Below, piece after piece: positions 58,807 to 64,000 of a DNA stretch of 64,000 nt. The stretch lies in contig OZ024809.1 of the NCBI GenBank assembly GCA_964017045.1, forward strand, positions 10,546,307 through 10,610,306, given 5' to 3'. This stretch comes from Omphiscola glabra (Eukaryota > Mollusca > Gastropoda > Lymnaeidae). The notes beneath the pieces were generated by a model. That model did no database searches. It had not been told where the DNA came from and saw only the letters and a list, made by a program, of their open reading frames with translations. Position numbers and translations under genes: made by a program. Numbering within the stretch: position 1 is the stretch's first letter; the number at the start of each line of letters is the position of its first letter.

Positions 58807-61076
58807 TCAGACATAAAAGCCTATCTGTTCTTGGCGAGATGAGAGACCGGAAGTTGGACACGTATCGTATTTTAGTGTAAACTTTAATGTTGTGTCCTCT
58901 TCGATTATATTTTTAGAACCGTTGGCCGTCAAGGCCGTGACGAAATTAGACGTGGAGTCGGCGAAATAAAACTTGCGATGTTCATTTTGATTTGGCGCTG
59001 ATTCTTTGAGGGATTGAGAGACGGGCGGGGCGTTGGCAGAAATGGAGCGGAGTTTCGTCTGGCTGCCCCTGACTGGGGGAGGGGGTGGAATGGTGGCCTG
59101 AATCCGGATTGAAGGAGGGGTTGGAATGGTGGGCTGTGATCCAGGGGCTTTGTTGGACAGTCCGTTCGGAACAGAAGTCCTTACAGAGTTTTGTTCTGTG
59201 TTGGGTTCATTTGTGTCCGTTTTGTGTTGAGGGCGACTGGAGCTTTGAGTTCTAGAGCAGGCGTGGAGGTAACTTGGGGGCGTGGTCACGTTTGGTGGGC
59301 GTGCCGCTGATCTATCAAAAATGTTAGATATGGCATTGTCAGCACAACTTGAATTCTGTACACAATTATGTCGAGACGGTAGAGATGGAGCTTCCTCGTG
59401 CGATGACGTAACACACGGGTTATTATGAGTGTTGTGTAATCCAGGTTTGGGGGGGACGGGGGGCGGTCTTTTCGGTGAGATTATTCCCGCTGATTGGTTG
59501 GAATTGGCATTTAGACTTTCAACTACAGTATGATAATTTTCCCTGGATGTTGTACACGACGCGTCACCTCGTCGATGTCCCTTTGAAACCAGCACACCGT
59601 TTCTGTCACCATTAGGAAGAGAATTATTGTTTCCAAGACACGAGCTGACTTCTTTTGGAAGCGGCACGAAAGAAAATCGAGTTTCCATTTCAGAATCGCT
59701 CATGCCCTCGCTGTCGATACCGGAAGAGTGCTGGCTCTGCGTGTCCTCCTCGTAAGCCTCCACTTCGTCCTTGAATCTGACCCTGAGCTTGTTCTGCCTG
59801 TGTCTGGAGGTGGCCAGGCACGGGCGGAGAGGTTCGTCTTCGGCAAACGACAGGTCCTCGGACAGCTGCTGCATGTGTATGCCGCTCTCCTCGGAAGTGT
59901 TGGTCAAGGTCAGGCTCTCCTGATCTTCCTCCGGCCTCGAACGGACGTGCTTCGTCAGAGAGGGCAGGTCAATGTCAAGGTCGCTGGCGGAGGGGTCAAA
60001 GACGAACGTGTCTGTTGCAGGGTGGCCGTTGCTTATGATGTAAAGATCTGCTCGGCTGAAAGCGAAAGGTGCAGACGTATCGTCTGTTGGCGACGTCATG
60101 GAATGAAAATCCGAGTCTTCCGAAAGTTGATGGCAGCGGTAGAGATGGTGACCGGATGTTTGGACGGACAGGTCAGGTCGTTTGTTGGATGGTTTCTGTG
60201 TTGCCTTTGTTTTATGGTCAAGGGGATATTTATTTGAGCTCACCACATCCAGGATAACCATGTTACCGTCATGGTCTGTCGTCTGCCACTTGACATCACT
60301 GATAGGACGGCACACGTTGGGAAACAGCGGCACCAGCTGACCCACGTCTCTGACCTTGACCTGAATGTGCAGACTGTCCAGTCGGACTATCGTCATCCCT
60401 TGCGATTGTTTTTTGAGAGCGAACTGGACGTCATATTCCTCACTTTTGTACACAGTAAACAAGCAAAAGTCATCTCGGATCAGGTCGGGCTGGAGCCCGA
60501 AGATGAGCTGGTAAAACTGGACCTGGTCGGACCACGAACCGTCTTCTGTATACAACACGTACCTCACGTGCTGGCGGCCGTAGTGCACGTGCCGTAAGGC
60601 CCACAGGGGCAGGTCACGTGACGTGTAAAAATAGTCATGGGAGTTATCCGGCGTCGCGTTGAGCTTCTCCTGATTTAACTTTTCACGGTGGTGAAATCTC
60701 CACGGCCGGTGCTGGAAGAGCTTCCGGGCACTTCTCAGGCGGTCGCTCATCACTTCCGGCGAGTCGACTTCCGGTTCTGACCCACGCAGAAAAACCATGA
60801 CGGCCAACGACGGCGTTTCCGACAACGTGCTGCCAGAGGTTCTGCTGTTATCCGTCTTGGCGGGGTCCGATCTCTCCGTGACACGGAACAGTTTCAGCTT
60901 AGGGTCAACGAAATTGATGATGGGCTGGTAGAGCTCAACCAACGGGCAGAGTTCATGAGGGTCGGCGATGATGTGCAAGGTCACCCGACAAGGGTCAAGG
61001 TTGAACGCCACCGTCTCTTCGTCTGGACTCCCCATTAGGCCGGTGTAGTCGAGGTCAGGTCTCATGGGATAGGTTT
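58807..61076 (-). CDS. FAM124 family protein, large 3' exon (5' exons not found)
   Basis: One open exon of 755 codons plus stop starts after the acceptor TTTCTTCCATCCCAG with two bases of a split codon. The N-terminal third is recognisably FAM124: DPCRVTLHIIADP, LKLFRVTER, PWRFHHREK, PLWALRHVHYG, FYQLIFG, DDFCLFTVY, VRDVGQLVPLFPN and WQTTDHDGN. The rest is a long, probably disordered region with acidic and Ser-rich stretches and proline motifs of SH3-ligand type (RPPPVPPKP, TIPPPPPVRG). This tail is longer than I remember for vertebrate FAM124A/B. The open frame continues 24 codons upstream of the acceptor, but that part is intron. The start exon lies at higher coordinates or outside the window. 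The molecular function of the family is not established. Confidence 0.88.
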
Positions 61077-61149
61077 CTGGGATGGAAGAAAACACGTTAT
61101 CATTAACATTGTGATACAAGTTAGATATAATAATATATGGGTTAATCAC

Positions 61150-62030
61150 CTATACAATGATAGCATTTAATTTATGTTAAGTTACACGTGACAAATAACT
61201 CGATGACCACAAAAGAATACTATATTTTATGTTACAGTGGCAACAATGCGCAACATAGACTTGACGCTGTCAACGAGTGTCAATGAATGAGACAAGACTG
61301 TAGACGAAACTAAGACTAAGGCAGTCTTACAGAAGTCTTTTGACAAATTATGATGATACAAGATAGTCTTCGGTTGTTTAAAACCTGCTTGCAAATTACA
61401 AGAATAATGTATACGAAAGTGTACTAGTTATTCTGCGTATAGTGTAAAGAAATTAAGTGTAACCTTCATTCTGCTTGGCTAGTAAACAAACTCCGTTACC
61501 AGAGGCACTAACAGGTTCAGTTGTGTTTGTTTTTGGTTTATTGTTTTGTTTGTTGTTTTGTTTGTTGTTTTTTTTGTTGTTGTTGTGCGTGTTTTGTGAC
61601 TGAGATATAAAAAGGAAAAAAAAGGGGGGGGGGGCGATGGCATCACGATAATATTATACTTATCCATCTACTACCTCAAGCACACTTATCCATCTACTCT
61701 ATCAAGCACACTTATCCATCTACTCTATCAAGCACACTTATCCATATACAAACTGCAAGATATGAATGTGTCACACTTGACTCAAGCGTTCTCACCACCT
61801 TTAAGTGAAGAAATTATGTTGGTTTAGAGAAGGGAGAAAAATTGTGTGTGTGTGCGGGGATGGTGGTGGTGGACATTGGTTATTAACTTATTTAATGAAC
61901 AAGACACTTAGGTCATCATTAATACAACTTCTACCAGGAGTCGACCAAAAGTCAACGCTTCACAGTTAACACTCAATTGACGTGCACCAATGAACGCGTT
62001 TGATAGTAGCCTAGACATCTACTTCCGTAT
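61150..62030. other. Intron or 5' flank of the FAM124 gene
   Basis: AT-rich with a GTTTGTT-rich stretch at 61530-61590 and a CACACTTATCCATCTACTCT array (about 24 bp, four copies) at 61670-61750. No upstream FAM124 exon recognised. Confidence 0.45.
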
Positions 62031-62031
62031 C

Positions 62032-62860
62032 CTATAAAACGACTTTCGTATCCTATATATATCTAGTCTCGTATCCCCTAAAGCTACTTTCGTATTCTAT
62101 AAATCTTCTTTCGTATTCTATAAAGCTACTTTCATATCCTAAAAAGCTACTTTCATATCCTATAAAACTACTTTCGTATCCTATAAAGCTACTTCCGTAT
62201 CCTATAAAGCTACTTTCGTATCCTATAAAGCTAATTTCATATCCTTTAAAGCTACTTTCATATCCTATAAAGCTACTTCCGTATCCTATAAAGCTACTTC
62301 CGTATCCTATAACGCTACTTTCGTATCCTATAGAGCTACTTTCGTATCCTAGATTACGTATCATATAAAGCTACTTTCATATCCTATAAAGCTACTTTCA
62401 TATCCTATAAAGCTACTTCCGTATCATATAAAGCTACTTCCATATCCCATAAAGCTACTTCCGTATCCTATAAAGATACTTCCGTATCCTATAAAGCTAC
62501 TTTCGTATCCTATAAAGCTACTTTCGTATCCTAGATTACGTATCCTATAAAGCTACTTTCATATCCTATAAAGCTGCTTTTGTATCCTATAAAGCTACTT
62601 ATGTATCCTATAAAGCTACTTTCATATCCTATAAAGCTACTTTCGTATCCTATAAAGCTACTTTCATATCCTATAAAGCTACTTTCGTATCCTATAAAGC
62701 TACTTTCGTATCCTATAAAGCTACTTTCATATCCTATAAAGCTACTTCGTATCCTATAAAGCTACTTTCATATCCTATAAAGCTACTTTCATATCCTATA
62801 AAGCTACTTTCGTATCCTATAAAGCTACTTTCATATCCTATAAAGTCACCTCCGTATGCT
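62032..62860. repeat. 21-bp array TCCTATAAAGCTACTTTCGTA
   Basis: About 39 copies; a block containing the variant CCTAGATTACGTATC occurs twice (62347 and 62530), so a segment of about 180 bp was duplicated. Confidence 0.93.
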
Positions 62861-62922
62861 TCAAAGCTACCTCCAGCATATTAAATATTCACTGAAAGTG
62901 ATTTCTTCTTCGTTTGTGATGA

Positions 62923-63471
62923 CAGCAATGCTTCGACCCATTAATACAGTTCTTCATGTTGTGGCGACCCCCTACCACAAAATTATTTTCCTTGCTGCTT
63001 CATAACTGTAGAGCAGGGGTCGGGAACCTTTTTGTCTGAGAGAGCAATGGACACCACCTATTTTGAAAAGTAATTCTGTGAGAGCCATACATTATGTTTA
63101 AAACTAAAAATTCAAGTAAATGTGTGCATTTTGTCTAATTTCAACACTAAAAATGCAATAATTATGTCTCTGAATTCTTTTTAATAACATTTAATGCTGA
63201 GCTGCAGTAGAGTTTAGCTCATTTGTAGAATGAAATATTGATATGCAATTAATATGTAAATCATATGAGTCTAAAGAATTTTTTTTTTTTATAATCGAAT
63301 ATTTGTTTGCGAGCCAGATGCAGCCATCAATAGAACCACATCTGGCTCGCGAGCCATAGGTTCCCGACCCCTGCTGTAGAGGATAAAAGTTTTCCGATAG
63401 TCTTAGGCGACCCCTGAGAAAGAATCGTTCGACCCCCAAAGGGGTCGTGACCCACAGGCTGAGAACCGCTG
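62923..63471. mobile_element. SPIN-like hAT element split by another hAT
   Basis: The left half (62923-63013) and right half (63374-63471) are SPIN-like. The left end is shortened. A 360-bp element is inserted between them. Confidence 0.78.
63014..63373. mobile_element. OposCharlie1-like non-autonomous hAT element
   Basis: Perfect 15-bp inverted ends (CAGGGGTCGGGAACC) and a perfect 8-bp target-site duplication CTGTAGAG (63006-63013, 63374-63381). The interior (CTGAGAGAGC, GTGAGAGCCATAC, CATCTGGCTCGCGAGCCATA) matches what I remember of OposCharlie1, another hAT family reported to have moved between animal phyla. Confidence 0.8.
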
Positions 63472-64000
63472 GTCTATGTGACATTTTTACGATCCATGGT
63501 ACTGGGAAACATAAAGCTATTGAATTTGTTAATTTGATTGAAGACGACTTCAATAAATTTTAAAACCACCATTAACAGATGCGTTTGAAGGGTTTCCTTT
63601 AATATAAGGCATCGTTTATTTATTTTTTGTATCCCAATAAATGGGAACTTGTTTATGATTACATTTTACATATTCAGTTTCAACACAGAGGTAACCATGG
63701 CGCTCAAGATTACAAAATTTATCAGGAACAATTAAAACGTAAGAGTGAGACATTTTAAGTATTTCTTGTTTCCTTAATGAAAATAATGACTTTAAGAGTG
63801 ATTAGGTAACTTTGTTGAAACCGGCGGAACACGCTGGTCAATTCTGACTGTGTCCGTGGGATATTTACTTGTTCAAAACTCTGTGTCCGCGAGGTACGGG
63901 TAAATTTACTAGTTAAAAATTCTTTTTCCGCGAGGTACGGGTATATTTACTAGTTCAAAACTATGACTTGTTTTGAAGCGGTTTAAATGGACTTGGTCGT

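Noticed and set aside
59728..60237. 169-codon plus-strand frame
   Set aside because: Antisense shadow of the FAM124 exon.
61077..61149. 24-codon upstream extension of the FAM124 frame with its own ATG
   Set aside because: A strong acceptor (polypyrimidine then CCCAG) stands between it and the conserved part, and the extension reads as AT-rich intron.

Overview
The window is animal nuclear DNA, most likely from a mollusc and probably a gastropod. Five genes with short GT-AG exons are visible. It contains short non-autonomous hAT elements of the SPIN type, a group reported from a pond snail as well as from vertebrates and a bug, a Penelope-like retroelement fragment, and more than thirty minisatellite arrays. 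The taxon is an inference from this mix and was not tested by any search.

Layout. (1) 896-11269, minus strand: a rhodopsin-like seven-helix receptor in at least seven exons, with its 3' end off the left edge. Its introns are packed with tandem arrays, hAT elements and a solo LTR. (2) 11345-17700: no convincing host gene; several arrays and a 5'-truncated Penelope-like element with a hammerhead ribozyme motif. (3) 17922-37210, plus strand: a complete NR2E-type nuclear receptor. Seven exons, starting with a 4-nt coding segment downstream of a TATA box, join in frame to 436 codons plus a stop. Its introns hold most of the large arrays, including a 2.1-kb array of a 25-bp unit. (4) 37170-39480: an array derived from the receptor's last codons, split by a PIF/Harbinger-like element that itself holds two further nested elements. 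(5) 42908-46846, minus strand: a complete five-exon gene for a probably secreted LigB-type (class III extradiol dioxygenase fold) protein. (6) 49378-52517, plus strand: a four-exon gene for a Nop6-like single-RRM protein. (7) 58807-61076, minus strand: the large 3' exon of a FAM124 family gene. (8) Both ends of the window carry further arrays and SPIN-like elements, one with a second hAT inserted inside it.

The genes do not form a pathway: a membrane receptor, a transcription factor, a secreted enzyme-fold protein, a probable nucleolar RNA-binding protein and a FAM124 protein are simply neighbours. The most unusual signal is that many minisatellites begin exactly on an exon edge and carry copies of that gene's own splice donor, splice acceptor or stop codon with a few flanking codons. 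This is seen at five or more edges of the receptor gene and three places in the nuclear receptor gene. It is absent from the other three genes, whose introns are nearly free of arrays.

All exon models come from reading frames, splice consensus and phase agreement by eye; no transcript data or database search was available. Most long open frames in the window are only minisatellites that happen to lack stop codons.
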